64,000 bases of DNA from Zunongwangia sp. ESRF-bin46 (GCA_002631855.1 NTLF01000019.1:286292-350291), one strand, 5' to 3'; shown: positions 1 to 8,334, counted from the stretch's first letter. Notes: generated by a model from the sequence alone, not told the origin. Program-made: numbers and translations.

Positions 1-1
1 C

Positions 2-601
2 AATTACGGGTTATTGGCCCGAACCGGAAATGTGTACGGCGAAAATGTTGTTATAAACAACAGCGGACTTTCCTCACTATCAGCTTCACTTGGTGGAACC
101 TATGAATTTAATCATTCAACATTCGCCAATTACTGGATCAATGATTTCCGTAGTTTTCCAGCCGTTTTAATCGACAACTTTTTTGAAACCGATACCGGAA
201 CCACAGCTTTTGACCTCGATATTTCTTTTAACAACTGTATTATCTTCGGAAACGAGCAACGTGAAATCGCCCTACTGAAAGATGACGGAGCACAGTTTAC
301 TTTCAATTTCAGTAACAGTTTGATACGTTTTGAAGACCCGAATGGCGAGTTTGAAGATAATCCATTGTACGACTTTAGCAACAATGCCTTATACACCAAC
401 TCTATATTTAACGAAGACCCTGTTTTTCAAAATACCGAAATGAACAATTTCAATATTGAAACCGGAACTTCAGCTGCAGATGGTATTGGGAATACCGTTA
501 CTGCACAACAAGTTCCAGTAGATTTAAATGGTGAAAATAGAAATACAGGAGCTCCAGATGCTGGTGCATACGAAAGCACTGTTTTTCCAGAGGAGGAATA
601 A
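2..601 (+). CDS. Beta-helix surface protein, C-terminal part (5' truncated)
   Basis: The reading frame is open from the left edge, so only the last 199 codons are visible and the true start lies outside. The visible part is rich in Asn, Thr and Phe with repeated short beta-strand-like units (for example NSLIRFEDPNGEF and NSIFNEDPVF), as in right-handed parallel beta-helix proteins. It ends with DLNGENRNTGAPDAGAYES, the signature at the end of many Bacteroidota extracellular proteins of the choice-of-anchor Q / pectate-lyase-like type. Such proteins are exported and often surface-anchored. No catalytic residues can be assigned from this fragment. A strong bidirectional terminator follows directly. 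Confidence 0.7.
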   Translation, partial: NYGLLARTGNVYGENVVINNSGLSSLSASLGGTYEFNHSTFANYWINDFRSFPAVLIDNFFETDTGTTAFDLDISFNNCIIFGNEQREIALLKDDGAQFTFNFSNSLIRFEDPNGEFEDNPLYDFSNNALYTNSIFNEDPVFQNTEMNNFNIETGTSAADGIGNTVTAQQVPVDLNGENRNTGAPDAGAYESTVFPEEE

Positions 602-621
602 AGATTAAAAACATACTATAT

Positions 622-651
622 AAAAAGCCTCTCAAGCTTGAGAGGCTTTTT
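622..651. terminator. Perfect 15-bp palindromic terminator between convergent genes
   Basis: The 30 bases form a perfect palindrome (AAAAAGCCTCTCAAG and its complement). The A and T ends give a U-tract on both strands, so it should stop transcription from the beta-helix gene on the left and from the outer-membrane protein gene on the right. Confidence 0.85.
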
Positions 652-669
652 GTTTTAATACTTTAAAAA

Positions 670-1287
670 TCAATTTAAAAAGTCATTGATATTTACATTC
701 ATTATTAAGTAAATACCTAATAAGTTAGATGATATTTCATCATTATATTTTAAAGTATTGTTTAAGGTATATGAAAATAACATTTCAATACCGATGTGTT
801 TTTTAAAATCTACACCATATCCAAAATTAGCCGCAATAGAGTTTTTAAATGCCGAACTTAAATCTATATTCTCTTTTTTAATTTTTGAATTAAGAAGAAC
901 CTCATACGATAAACCTGTTTTTAAATAAAACCCTTTATTGTAATTACCATTGGTATCAAACTTTAATAATGGCGTTATACTTAAGTAATTAAATTTCACA
1001 AAATCTTCATCTCCCTCAATATTAGTAAAAGGTGCTTCTAAAACATTTCTTGAATTAAAAGAAACATTACTAACAACTCCAAAATAATTGTTCAGCTTAT
1101 AATTATAAAACGCTGATATAAGAAAGCCAGGACCCTTGGGACTGCTAATAGTATTATACCTCTCTCTTTCCCCTCTTTCCATAAAAGAAGCGCTTGTTCC
1201 TATACTTAAACCATAATGATTGGTTTGCGAATATGATATTTTAAAAATTGAAAGTAATAGAACTAATAGGAAAAGTTTTCTTGTCAT
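670..1287 (-). CDS. Small outer-membrane beta-barrel protein (PorT-like fold)
   Basis: The protein has 205 residues from the chosen start. It begins with MTRKLFLLVLLLSIF and ends its signal peptide near SYSQ, a typical flavobacterial signal peptidase I site. The rest alternates polar and hydrophobic residues in about eight strands (HYGLSIGTSASF, YFGVVSNVSFN, GFYLKTGLSYEVLL, IAANFGYGVDF, IGIEMLFSYTLNN) and closes with an aromatic/hydrophobic strand, as in porin-like OmpA/PorT-type barrels. An upstream in-frame ATG at 1344 would place 19 residues before the signal peptide and lies at the promoter element, so 1287 is preferred. The substrate or role is unknown. Confidence 0.65.
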   Translation of the reverse strand: MTRKLFLLVLLLSIFKISYSQTNHYGLSIGTSASFMERGERERYNTISSPKGPGFLISAFYNYKLNNYFGVVSNVSFNSRNVLEAPFTNIEGDEDFVKFNYLSITPLLKFDTNGNYNKGFYLKTGLSYEVLLNSKIKKENIDLSSAFKNSIAANFGYGVDFKKHIGIEMLFSYTLNNTLKYNDEISSNLLGIYLIMNVNINDFLN

Positions 1288-1331
1288 AGCTTGAAAAGTA
1301 AATACGTTTTGGTAGTTAATTTTATTTGAAA

Positions 1332-1339
1332 CAAATATA
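1332..1339 (-). promoter_or_regulatory. Bacteroidota -7 element (TATATTTG)
   Basis: On the minus strand this reads TATATTTG, matching TAnnTTTG. Transcription would start near 1325, which leaves the ATG at 1344 untranscribed and supports the ATG at 1287 for the outer-membrane protein gene. A TTTTG lies about 24 bases upstream, slightly longer than the usual spacer. Confidence 0.5.
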
Positions 1340-1354
1340 TTCATATGAAATAAA

Positions 1355-1380
1355 AAAGCCGCTCAAAATTGAGCGGCTTT
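1355..1380 (-). terminator. Rho-independent terminator of the cold-shock gene
   Basis: An 11-bp stem (AAAGCCGCTCA / TGAGCGGCTTT) with a 4-base loop is followed on the minus strand by a run of six T. It sits 24 bases after the cold-shock stop codon and just upstream of the next gene's promoter. Confidence 0.85.
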
Positions 1381-1404
1381 CTGTTTTCTAAAAAATGAAT
1401 TTAT

Positions 1405-1596
1405 TTATAGTACTCTTACGTTTACTGCGTTCAATCCTTTTTTTCCTTCTTTTAAATCAAATTCTACTTCGTCTTCTTCGCGGATCTCATCGATTAATCC
1501 TGTAACGTGTACGAAATGTTCTTTGTTTGTTCCTTCTTCAGTAATAAAACCAAATCCTTTTGATTCGTTGAAGAATTTTACTGTGCCTTTTTGCAT
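1405..1596 (-). CDS. Cold-shock domain protein (CspA family)
   Basis: This is a 63-residue single cold-shock domain. RNP1 is KGFGFI (residues 13-18) and the RNP2 region is HFVHVTG (27-33), in place of the more common DIFVHFSA. Opening residues MQKGTVKFFN are typical of the family. Such proteins bind single-stranded RNA and DNA through an OB fold and act as RNA chaperones in the cytoplasm. The gene is monocistronic, with its own terminator. The upstream region contains a 12-bp AT-rich palindrome at 1651-1662 that may belong to a structured leader, but I cannot show cold regulation from sequence. Confidence 0.93.
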   Translation of the reverse strand: MQKGTVKFFNESKGFGFITEEGTNKEHFVHVTGLIDEIREEDEVEFDLKEGKKGLNAVNVRVL

Positions 1597-1733
1597 TGTA
1601 ATAAAAATAATTAATTAATAAAGTGCGAATGTACTGCATTAAAAGTTATAAAAATGCATTTTAACAAATTATATTTCAATTAATTACGAATGGTGGCAGA
1701 ATCAGACTTTTACAAGCAACGTATTTTTAATGA

Positions 1734-2261
1734 TTATTTTTTCTTTAACCATTTTAACCGCAAACTTGCGTTTTTATCTTCAACTGGCTGAACAATTAAC
1801 GTGTCACCTTGAAAAGAAAACCTTCTTTGAACTACTTTTCCCCAATCGCCCGGATTCGAATGCGAAAGCCGCGTATGCTCCACTATATTTTGATTTTCTA
1901 AAATCTTATAGTTTCCTATGTAAATATACGAGCCGGTTAAATGCTTCAATGCTGCTTCAGAAATGGTATCGGTAAAGTTAGGAAAACGCAAATCGGTTTT
2001 TTCATAATCTTTTTTAAGTAAATGCAAGGCCATATTCTTGTCTCCGTCGTACAATAAATATCCTTGCATGCCCCCACGCCACTCGCTCCAGTTTCCTAAT
2101 GAGTCTTTTTGCTCCATGGCTTGCAGTTTCCAAAGTCCCGGAAGTATTTCAACATCGCTTACGGTCGCTTTTTGAGTCTCTTTAGTTTCGGCTTCTTTAC
2201 AAGACTGACCAAAAATTAAAATTACGATTACTAATAAAAATAAATTATTATTCAACTTCAT
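1734..2261 (-). CDS. Lipocalin-like lipoprotein
   Basis: The 175-residue protein has a lipoprotein signal with the lipidated Cys at 21 (FGQSC). After a charged linker, the segment LPGLWKLQAMEQKDS, the turn GYLLYDGDKNMALHLL and the later YIGNYKIL / HTRLSHSNPGDWG / RRFSFQGDTLIVQP pattern resemble the lipocalin-like (Lipocalin_5-type) domain. That domain is usually written as a beta barrel with a GY-x-x-Y-x-x-D-G turn. The ligand is unknown. Placement in the periplasm or outer membrane follows from the signal. The gene appears to stand alone. The family call is an inference from pattern. Confidence 0.6.
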   Translation of the reverse strand: MKLNNNLFLLVIVILIFGQSCKEAETKETQKATVSDVEILPGLWKLQAMEQKDSLGNWSEWRGGMQGYLLYDGDKNMALHLLKKDYEKTDLRFPNFTDTISEAALKHLTGSYIYIGNYKILENQNIVEHTRLSHSNPGDWGKVVQRRFSFQGDTLIVQPVEDKNASLRLKWLKKK

Positions 2262-2275
2262 ATTTTTTGTTTAAA

Positions 2276-2292
2276 CGGGAAGATCTATCCCG
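2276..2292 (-). terminator. Short GC-rich hairpin between two lipoprotein genes
   Basis: CGGGA and TCCCG pair around a 7-base loop, with three T directly after the stem on the minus strand. It may end transcripts of the upstream 422-codon gene or sit in the leader of the lipocalin-like gene. Only five pairs are visible, so this is weak. Confidence 0.3.
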
Positions 2293-2375
2293 ATGTTTTG
2301 GTTGATTAAGTGATTTTGACTCTTTTGATGTATGTTACAGAAACTGCTGGGTTGTTGTTTTTCAATTAAATATCA

Positions 2376-3644
2376 CTATTCATACCTCGTGATCCCCTTA
2401 AAAGTATAGAACTTAGGAAAATCTGGTAAACCACCAATATATGTTTTAGAGACATCACTAAAAGAGTCAACTACATCATAATCTCGTACAGTGACATCTT
2501 GAAATTCTAATTTATCTGAAGCTATTGTTGGTGTGTTTGAAAAAATTGAATCAAAAAGAGTTTTTAATTTAAATGATGTGTTTTCTGAAAACTCGCCAAA
2601 AACACTGTATCTCAAGTCCAAAATTGAATCTGTTATATCATGGGTATATAGCGCTTCAAAAAAACCATATTTACCCGTTGAAGTCATTGAAAAATTGTTG
2701 ATTCCTGAAGAATTTATGGTAACGTCAAAATTTGGCAACGTAACAATATTTGTGATTTGCGGGGATTTTTCTAAATAAAAATAGACAGCAGAATTAGCTC
2801 TAAATCTTGTTGCGAATTCATAGTTATCGAAAAGATTTTCAGGAATATAAAATTGATTTGAAGTTGTTCCTGCAGTAAAGTTTGTTTTCAATAATGTATG
2901 TTTAATAAACTTATCATCACTTTCATCTTCATCTCTATGGCCGGTTATAGTTAAATCTAACCTATAATTATCTGGAAACTGTGTTGTTATAGATTTTTCG
3001 GCAAACGGTAAGGACAACATATTAACTCCAATCGTTGAGTTTCCGGGAACATCTTCTCTCCAAAAATATCTAGGAAACTCTTCATCAGGCATTTTACCTA
3101 AAGCAAAAAAGTCACCTGGTGTCTCTTCAAGCAGCCCTTTTAAAAGAAAGGTACCTCCATTTTCATTAGTATAACTTACTTCGGCATAATCTCCTGTAAT
3201 GCCAGTTACATAGAATTCAGGTACGGCATTGGTTATTTCTAAATTAACAGCCTCAAAATTAGGGTTTAGTTTAGGACGTAATTTTAAAGTGTAAATAGTG
3301 GGTTCAATATTTAGAAATGTTTGTAACTCTCCATTAGAACCTGGGATGCCTCTCAATAAAGTTAAATCGTACTCATTATTTTCAAAATCAGCAATCAATA
3401 TGGTTTTATTAAAGGATGACAGTTTTTCTTCCGCTACAATAGTTCCATTTTTATCACTTAGGTATGCACGAATTTCAAAGTGTTGGCTAAAATAATCGTC
3501 AACAACATCAATAACTATGGCATTATCAAAGTCTATTTCAGAATCAACAGTTTCTTCATCTACAGGATTGTTATCGTCAATATTACATTGAACAAAAACC
3601 ATAGAAGAACAAAATAAAACCAATAAGAGCACTATCTTTTTCAT
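2376..3644 (-). CDS. Surface-type lipoprotein of unknown function
   Basis: The 422-residue protein has a lipoprotein signal peptide with the lipidated Cys at residue 20 (FVQC). The residues after it (NIDDNNPVDEE) are acidic, as in the lipoprotein export signal that sends Bacteroidota lipoproteins to the cell surface. The mature part is predicted beta-rich with no repeat and no motif that I recognise. It is a single gene, separated from glyA by a hairpin region. Its role may be in surface binding, but nothing in the sequence states a ligand. Confidence 0.7.
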   Translation of the reverse strand: MKKIVLLLVLFCSSMVFVQCNIDDNNPVDEETVDSEIDFDNAIVIDVVDDYFSQHFEIRAYLSDKNGTIVAEEKLSSFNKTILIADFENNEYDLTLLRGIPGSNGELQTFLNIEPTIYTLKLRPKLNPNFEAVNLEITNAVPEFYVTGITGDYAEVSYTNENGGTFLLKGLLEETPGDFFALGKMPDEEFPRYFWREDVPGNSTIGVNMLSLPFAEKSITTQFPDNYRLDLTITGHRDEDESDDKFIKHTLLKTNFTAGTTSNQFYIPENLFDNYEFATRFRANSAVYFYLEKSPQITNIVTLPNFDVTINSSGINNFSMTSTGKYGFFEALYTHDITDSILDLRYSVFGEFSENTSFKLKTLFDSIFSNTPTIASDKLEFQDVTVRDYDVVDSFSDVSKTYIGGLPDFPKFYTFKGITRYE

Positions 3645-3682
3645 AAAATATTTAGTTTATACAAGTATAGGTATTCTAGTGC

Positions 3683-3732
3683 AAATGAATAAAAACCTTC
3701 AAATTATATACTTTGAAAGTTTTTATTCATTT
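3683..3732 (-). terminator. Long AT-rich inverted repeat after glyA
   Basis: A 14-bp perfect arm (AAATGAATAAAAAC at 3683-3696 and its complement at 3719-3732) continues inward after one mismatch into TTCAAA / TTTGAA, giving about 20 paired bases with an 8-base loop. It starts 9 bases after the glyA stop. It probably ends or stabilises the glyA transcript, though it is much more AT-rich than the other terminators here. Confidence 0.6.
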
Positions 3733-3741
3733 TAATTAACG

Positions 3742-5016
3742 CTACATTTTAAACAACGGCTTCCCTTCCATTAAGGAATTTACCTTTTTAGCTACATCCT
3801 TTAAGGTTTCTTCATCTTCAAAATTGGTAATTACTTCATCAATTAGGTCAACAATAGTTGGCATATCACTCTCAACCAAACCTCTAGTGGTTATTGCTGG
3901 TGTACCTATACGAATACCACTCGTTACAAATGGTGATTTATCATCAAATGGAACCATATTTTTGTTTACGGTAATATCTGCTTTTTCCAAAGCTTCTTCA
4001 GCATCTTTACCTGAAACATTTTTATTGCGAAGATCAATCAACATCATATGGTTATCGGTTCCGTCACTAATTATTTTATAACCTTTATCTACAAAAGCTT
4101 GTGCCATTACGGCTGCGTTCTTTTTTACTTGTACCATATAGTGCAAAAACTCATCAGTTAATGCCTCACCAAAAGCAATCGCTTTTGCTGCAATAATATG
4201 CTCTAATGGACCGCCTTGATTACCAGGAAAAATTCCACTGTTTAACAAGGTCGACATTTTTTTTAGTTTGCCACTTTTCAGTTTTTGTCCAAAAGGGTTT
4301 TCAAAATCTTTCCCCATTACAATCATTCCGCCTCGTGGTCCGCGTAGTGTTTTATGTGTTGTAGTGGTACAAATATGACAGTGCGGTACTGGATCACTAA
4401 TAATACCTTTTGCAATTAATCCGGCTGGGTGTGCCATATCGGCTACTAAAATAGCATTAACTTTATCGGCTATTTCACGAAATCGTTTGTAATCAATTTC
4501 ACGAGAATAAGCAGAGGCGCCTGCAATAATCATTTTAGGTTTTTCAGCTACGGCAATTTTTTCAACTTCATCATAATCTATCAAACCAGTTTCTTCATCC
4601 ACCCCATAGAAAACAGGGTTGTATAATTTACCCGAAAAATTCACGGGGCTTCCGTGTGTTAAATGTCCACCGTGAGAAAGGTCGAACCCTAAAAACGTAT
4701 CGCCTGGTTTCATACATGTAGCAAAAACGGCTGTGTTGGCCTGAGACCCACTATGAGGTTGTACGTTTACATATTCAGCATTAAAAAGTGTTTTAGCTCG
4801 GTCTATGGCCAATTGTTCAACTTTATCAACCACTTCGCATCCCCCATAATACCTTTTGCCTGGATAGCCTTCTGCATATTTATTGGTTAGCACAGAACCA
4901 GCAGCTTCCATTACTTGATCGCTTACAAAGTTTTCTGAAGCGATTAGTTCCAGTCCGTTTAATTGCCGCTTTTTTTCAGCTTCTATCAAGTCAAATATTT
5001 GAGTGTCTCTTTCCAT
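3742..5016 (-). CDS. glyA: Serine hydroxymethyltransferase
   Basis: GlyA converts serine and tetrahydrofolate to glycine and 5,10-methylene-tetrahydrofolate, the main entry to one-carbon metabolism. The 424-residue cytoplasmic PLP enzyme shows the family landmarks in order: LIASENF (residues 24-30), KRYYGGCE (54-61), HSGSQAN (88-94), the aspartate region [10 protein letters not shown] (191-200), and the Schiff-base motif [14 protein letters not shown] with Lys222. Length and order match bacterial GlyA. It is divergent from fahA, and its candidate promoter overlaps that of fahA in the shared intergenic region. Confidence 0.98.
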   Translation of the reverse strand: MERDTQIFDLIEAEKKRQLNGLELIASENFVSDQVMEAAGSVLTNKYAEGYPGKRYYGGCEVVDKVEQLAIDRAKTLFNAEYVNVQPHSGSQANTAVFATCMKPGDTFLGFDLSHGGHLTHGSPVNFSGKLYNPVFYGVDEETGLIDYDEVEKIAVAEKPKMIIAGASAYSREIDYKRFREIADKVNAILVADMAHPAGLIAKGIISDPVPHCHICTTTTHKTLRGPRGGMIVMGKDFENPFGQKLKSGKLKKMSTLLNSGIFPGNQGGPLEHIIAAKAIAFGEALTDEFLHYMVQVKKNAAVMAQAFVDKGYKIISDGTDNHMMLIDLRNKNVSGKDAEEALEKADITVNKNMVPFDDKSPFVTSGIRIGTPAITTRGLVESDMPTIVDLIDEVITNFEDEETLKDVAKKVNSLMEGKPLFKM

Positions 5017-5146
5017 ATCTTTTTGTAATAAAAAAACCTATTCAGTTATAACAGGCACAGTGATTTTTAAACTAATTCAACTAAGGGTATCGATTGATTT
5101 GATGGTGTTTCCGTTAAGGAAATTATAAAAAACCTCATCGAGATGG

Positions 5147-5154
5147 CAAAAGTA
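5147..5154 (-). promoter_or_regulatory. Candidate glyA -7 element (TACTTTTG)
   Basis: The minus strand reads TACTTTTG, matching TAnnTTTG, 130 bases upstream of the glyA start. No clear TTG lies at the expected distance upstream. It would give a 5' leader of roughly 120 bases. Confidence 0.4.
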
Positions 5155-5162
5155 CAAAATGG

Positions 5163-5194
5163 TTGTGGTTAGTCCTTCAGAAATTATATATTTG
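5163..5194 (+). promoter_or_regulatory. fahA promoter (TTG, 21-base spacer, TATATTTG)
   Basis: TTG at 5163-5165 and TATATTTG at 5187-5194 fit the Bacteroidota sigma factor pattern. Transcription should start near 5201, downstream of the earlier in-frame ATG at 5159. This supports the ATG at 5228 as the fahA start. Confidence 0.6.
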
Positions 5195-5227
5195 ATTACA
5201 ATTTTTATAAACTACAAAAAAACGAAT

Positions 5228-6511
5228 ATGCCTTTACAAGCTAACGATCCATCTTATACATCCTGGCTGGAAGTGCCAAAGAACAGCGACTTCCCTATAC
5301 AGAACATTCCTTTTGGTGTGTTTTTAACCCGCGACGATGTTATTACTATTGGTACCCGAATAGGCGATACTGCAATAGACTTAGGCGCTTTACATCAACT
5401 TGGCTATTTTGAAGGAATAGACCTTACCGATGATATTTTTCTACAAGATAGTTTAAACGACTTTATAGCCGATGGCCGTAAAACGTGGCGTTTGGTACGA
5501 AACCGTATTTCTGAAATTTTCAGGGAAGGAAGCAATACTGAGCTTAAAGATAACAACAAGCATAGAGATCAAATTTTATTCGACCTTGATGAAATTGAAA
5601 TGCAATTGCCAGTAGACGTTGGTGATTATACCGACTTTTATGCGAGTAAAGAACACGCGACCAATGTAGGTTCGTTATTCCGTGACCCTGAAAACGCATT
5701 GTTACCTAACTGGCTTCGCATACCTATTGGTTACCACGGGAGAAGTTCTTCTATTATTCCTTCTGGCACACCCATTAAGAGACCTATTGGACAACAAAAA
5801 CCGGGTGATGATGGAGTTCCAGGCTTTGGTCCTTCAAAATTAGTAGATTTTGAATTGGAAATGGCTTTTATCACTACAGCCGCCAACGATCTTGGAAAAC
5901 GAATTTCAGTTGAAGATGCCGAAGAATATATTTTCGGTCTCGTTATGTTCAACGATTGGAGTGCCCGTGATATTCAAGCGTGGGAATATGTGCCGCTTGG
6001 CCCATTCTTAGGTAAGAGTTTTGCCTCTACCATTTCACCTTGGATTGTTACTCTAGATGCTTTAGAAGGTTTCCGTACGGATGGTCCAGATCAAGATCCT
6101 GAACCACTACCCTACTTAAAACAAGGTCCAAAAAAGAATTTCGATATTAATTTGCAAGCGGTTATTCAGCCAGAAGGTGGCGAAGAAAATATTGTAGCCA
6201 ACAGTAATTTTAAATATATGTACTGGTCTATGTCGCAACAATTGGCGCACCACACCGTAAACGGCTGTAACGTGCGTAGTGGCGATATGATGGGTAGCGG
6301 AACCATCTCTGGCCCTACAAAAGACAGCTATGGATCTATGTTAGAATTAACTTGGAAAGGTCAAAACCCTTTAAAACTTTCTGATGGGACAGAACGCAAG
6401 TTTATAAACGATAATGACACTGTAATTTTAAGAGGATTCTGCCAAAATGATAAGGTGAGAATCGGCTTTGGAGATTGCAGCGGAAAAATTCTTCCTGCCG
6501 ACCCGATGTAA
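5228..6511 (+). CDS. fahA: Fumarylacetoacetase
   Basis: FahA hydrolyses 4-fumarylacetoacetate to fumarate and acetoacetate, the last step of tyrosine and phenylalanine breakdown. The 427-residue protein has an N-terminal SH3-like part and the C-terminal FAH fold. Visible hallmarks are DFYASKEHATNVG (metal-binding Asp136 and catalytic His143), LPNWLRIPIGYHGRSSS, SGTPIKRPIGQ, the metal ligands in DFELEMAF, and FNDWSARDIQAWEYVPLGPF. Length matches eukaryotic-type FAH. The start at 5228 is chosen because the protein then begins MPLQANDPSYTSW and lies downstream of the promoter. The other tyrosine-degradation genes are not in this window. Confidence 0.96.
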   Translation: MPLQANDPSYTSWLEVPKNSDFPIQNIPFGVFLTRDDVITIGTRIGDTAIDLGALHQLGYFEGIDLTDDIFLQDSLNDFIADGRKTWRLVRNRISEIFREGSNTELKDNNKHRDQILFDLDEIEMQLPVDVGDYTDFYASKEHATNVGSLFRDPENALLPNWLRIPIGYHGRSSSIIPSGTPIKRPIGQQKPGDDGVPGFGPSKLVDFELEMAFITTAANDLGKRISVEDAEEYIFGLVMFNDWSARDIQAWEYVPLGPFLGKSFASTISPWIVTLDALEGFRTDGPDQDPEPLPYLKQGPKKNFDINLQAVIQPEGGEENIVANSNFKYMYWSMSQQLAHHTVNGCNVRSGDMMGSGTISGPTKDSYGSMLELTWKGQNPLKLSDGTERKFINDNDTVILRGFCQNDKVRIGFGDCSGKILPADPM

Positions 6512-6534
6512 GTTTGGCATGACAATTGTATTTT

Positions 6535-6575
6535 AGCTCTCATAACCAAATTGAAATGTTATGAGAGCTTTTTTA
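6535..6575 (+). terminator. fahA terminator that contains the next gene's start codon
   Basis: A perfect 12-bp stem (AGCTCTCATAAC at 6535-6546 and GTTATGAGAGCT at 6558-6569) has an 11-base loop and is followed by six T. This is a textbook intrinsic terminator for fahA. The ATG at 6561-6563 of the following lipoprotein gene lies inside the right arm, and the T-tract encodes its first hydrophobic residues. Confidence 0.85.
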
Positions 6576-7739
6576 TTTACTATCGTCGCAGTTTTAGTTT
6601 TATCAGCTTGTAGCAGTGTAAAACGAAATCAGAAATTTATAGCCGAAGGTGATTACGACCGTGCTATTGACCTTGCCGTAAAAAAACTTCAGAAAGATAA
6701 GTATGCCGACAAAAACGACGAGCATATCATTCTTTTAGAAGAAGCGTATAAAAAAGCTGTTTCAGAAAACACCAGGCGCATCAACTTTTTAAAGAAAAGT
6801 AACGAACCGAATAAGTCTCGATCTATTTATTACTTATATAAGAAGCTAGAAGACAGACAGTTTCAAATACGTCCGTTACTGCCATTATACAGCAACAGTT
6901 TGGGCAGAAATGTAAACTTTAAATTTCAAGATTACAGCAATGAAATTATAGCTGCTAAACAAGCTTATGTAGCCGATTTATACAACGAAGCACTTCGTTT
7001 AAAGAACAATAACACTATTGAAGATTATAGAGAGTCGTACTACCTGCTTTGCGATATAGATGAGTTACATCCTAATTACAGGGAAGTAAATTCACTATTA
7101 GAAGAGACTCGCTTTTTAGGTACCGATTTTATATTTGTTTCATTAAACAACCGTACCAATCAAGTAATTCCGTTTCGTATGGAAAGAGAGTTGTTAGATT
7201 TCAACACCTACGGATTAAATAATTTTTGGACTGAATTTCACAGCAAACGCGAAAATGGAATAGATTATAACTATGCAATTGTTTTAAACTTACGAAATAT
7301 AGGAATTTCACCAGAGCGTGTTTCAGAAAGAGAAGAGAGAAGGTCGCAACGCATAAAAGATGGATGGGAATATAAAAAGGACAGAAACGGAAACTTTGTA
7401 TTAGATGAAAATGGTGATAAGATAAAAATTGACAAGTATAAAACTGTGAGTGCTCGAATGTTTATAACCACTCAAGTAAAGTCGGTTTTAGTAGCTGGAG
7501 ATGTTGTTTATAGGGATTTATTAAATAATCAAAATATAAATAGCTATCCGCTCAGTTCAGAGTTTGTATTTGAAAATGTTTTTGCCACTTTCCGTGGTGA
7601 TAGAGGAGCGCTGACCAATGAGGATTTACGATTTATTCAAAACCGCTTTGTCCCCTTCCCTACCAACGAACAAATGGTTCTGGATGCCGGGGAAGACATA
7701 AAAATAAGGTTGAAAGAAATTTTAAAAAATAACTTTTAA
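6561..7739 (+). CDS. Lipoprotein with helical repeat-like N-terminus, function unknown
   Basis: The 392-residue protein begins MRAFLFTIVAVLVLSAC and is lipidated at Cys17. The next segment, KFIAEGDYDRAIDLAVKKL and then a helix-rich stretch to about residue 170, resembles TPR-type repeats. The C-terminal half (VKSVLVAGDVVYRDLLNNQ, FENVFATFRGDRGALT) looks beta-rich. I do not recognise a named family. The start codon sits in the 3' arm of the fahA terminator, which could hide it from ribosomes. No other start would keep the signal peptide intact. Confidence 0.75.
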   Translation: MRAFLFTIVAVLVLSACSSVKRNQKFIAEGDYDRAIDLAVKKLQKDKYADKNDEHIILLEEAYKKAVSENTRRINFLKKSNEPNKSRSIYYLYKKLEDRQFQIRPLLPLYSNSLGRNVNFKFQDYSNEIIAAKQAYVADLYNEALRLKNNNTIEDYRESYYLLCDIDELHPNYREVNSLLEETRFLGTDFIFVSLNNRTNQVIPFRMERELLDFNTYGLNNFWTEFHSKRENGIDYNYAIVLNLRNIGISPERVSEREERRSQRIKDGWEYKKDRNGNFVLDENGDKIKIDKYKTVSARMFITTQVKSVLVAGDVVYRDLLNNQNINSYPLSSEFVFENVFATFRGDRGALTNEDLRFIQNRFVPFPTNEQMVLDAGEDIKIRLKEILKNNF

Positions 7740-7754
7740 CTGCAATTTTCAGGG

Positions 7755-8153
7755 TTAGGAAGCCAAACTTTTTAAGTGATTCGCATCAATCCCTTGGTGC
7801 GAATCATGGTGTATTACCTCACCATCTTTTAAAACTATCATTTGCGGGCTTTCGTGATGTACTTTAAAGCGAGCTGCAATTTCGTTCGAAATATCTCGGT
7901 TTTGCAATAAGTCAAGGAAATATAGTTTAAGTTGACTATCATCTAAATCGTAATTCTTTTCAAATTGCTTCAGCACCATTCGGCTAATTCCACAACGGGT
8001 GCTGTGCTTAAAAACAGCCACAGGCTTATTTTTAGATTCTTTTATAATTTCTTCTAATTGTTCCATAGTAGTAAGCACATGCCAAGGTGTTTCAACTATC
8101 TCTTCTTTAGCTATATCACGTTCTGTTTTCTTGAACAAATCTAAAAATCCCAT
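7755..8153 (-). CDS. ytxJ: Bacillithiol system redox-active protein YtxJ
   Basis: The 132-residue thioredoxin-fold protein carries a single-Cys active site in FKHSTRCGISRMVLKQF, followed by YFLDLLQNRDIS, the cis-Pro motif HESPQMIVLKDG and HHDSHQGI. This is the YtxJ (DUF2847) family, monothiol bacilliredoxin-like proteins found with bacillithiol metabolism in Bacillota and many Bacteroidota. The presumed role is removing bacillithiol from oxidised protein thiols in the cytoplasm. The start at 8153 (MGFLDLFKK) is preferred over an ATG six codons upstream because it matches the usual family N-terminus. It is convergent with the preceding lipoprotein gene, 15 bases apart. Confidence 0.85.
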   Translation of the reverse strand: MGFLDLFKKTERDIAKEEIVETPWHVLTTMEQLEEIIKESKNKPVAVFKHSTRCGISRMVLKQFEKNYDLDDSQLKLYFLDLLQNRDISNEIAARFKVHHESPQMIVLKDGEVIHHDSHQGIDANHLKSLAS

Positions 8154-8228
8154 AAGTTTAATTTTAAGCAAAGATACAATCTAACAAGTTGTTATTTCTG
8201 AAAATTATTATAAAACAAATTTGCTAAA

Positions 8229-8276
8229 ACAGTCATAATGTCTGTTAAAAGCCGCTCTACAACAGACATTTTGTCT
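8229..8276 (+). promoter_or_regulatory. Pair of palindromes upstream of clpB (candidate operator)
   Basis: Two related palindromes lie 33 bases apart, about three helical turns: AGTCATAATGTCT at 8231-8243 (inside ACAGTCATAATGTCTGT) and the perfect AGACATTTTGTCT at 8264-8276. They also form a 10-bp inverted repeat with each other (AATGTCTGTT at 8237-8246, AACAGACATT at 8261-8270). The second lies 96 bases before the clpB ATG. A dimeric heat-shock regulator is a reasonable guess, not shown. Confidence 0.45.
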
Positions 8277-8334
8277 TAATTTTAAAGTGGCTCACCTTTT
8301 GAAATAGGATATTTGAATTTAATTTAAAAAAACT

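Noticed and set aside
1651..1662. 12-bp palindrome AAAATGCATTTT upstream of the cold-shock gene as a regulator site
   Set aside because: In AT-rich DNA such short palindromes are common by chance, and no second copy is present nearby.
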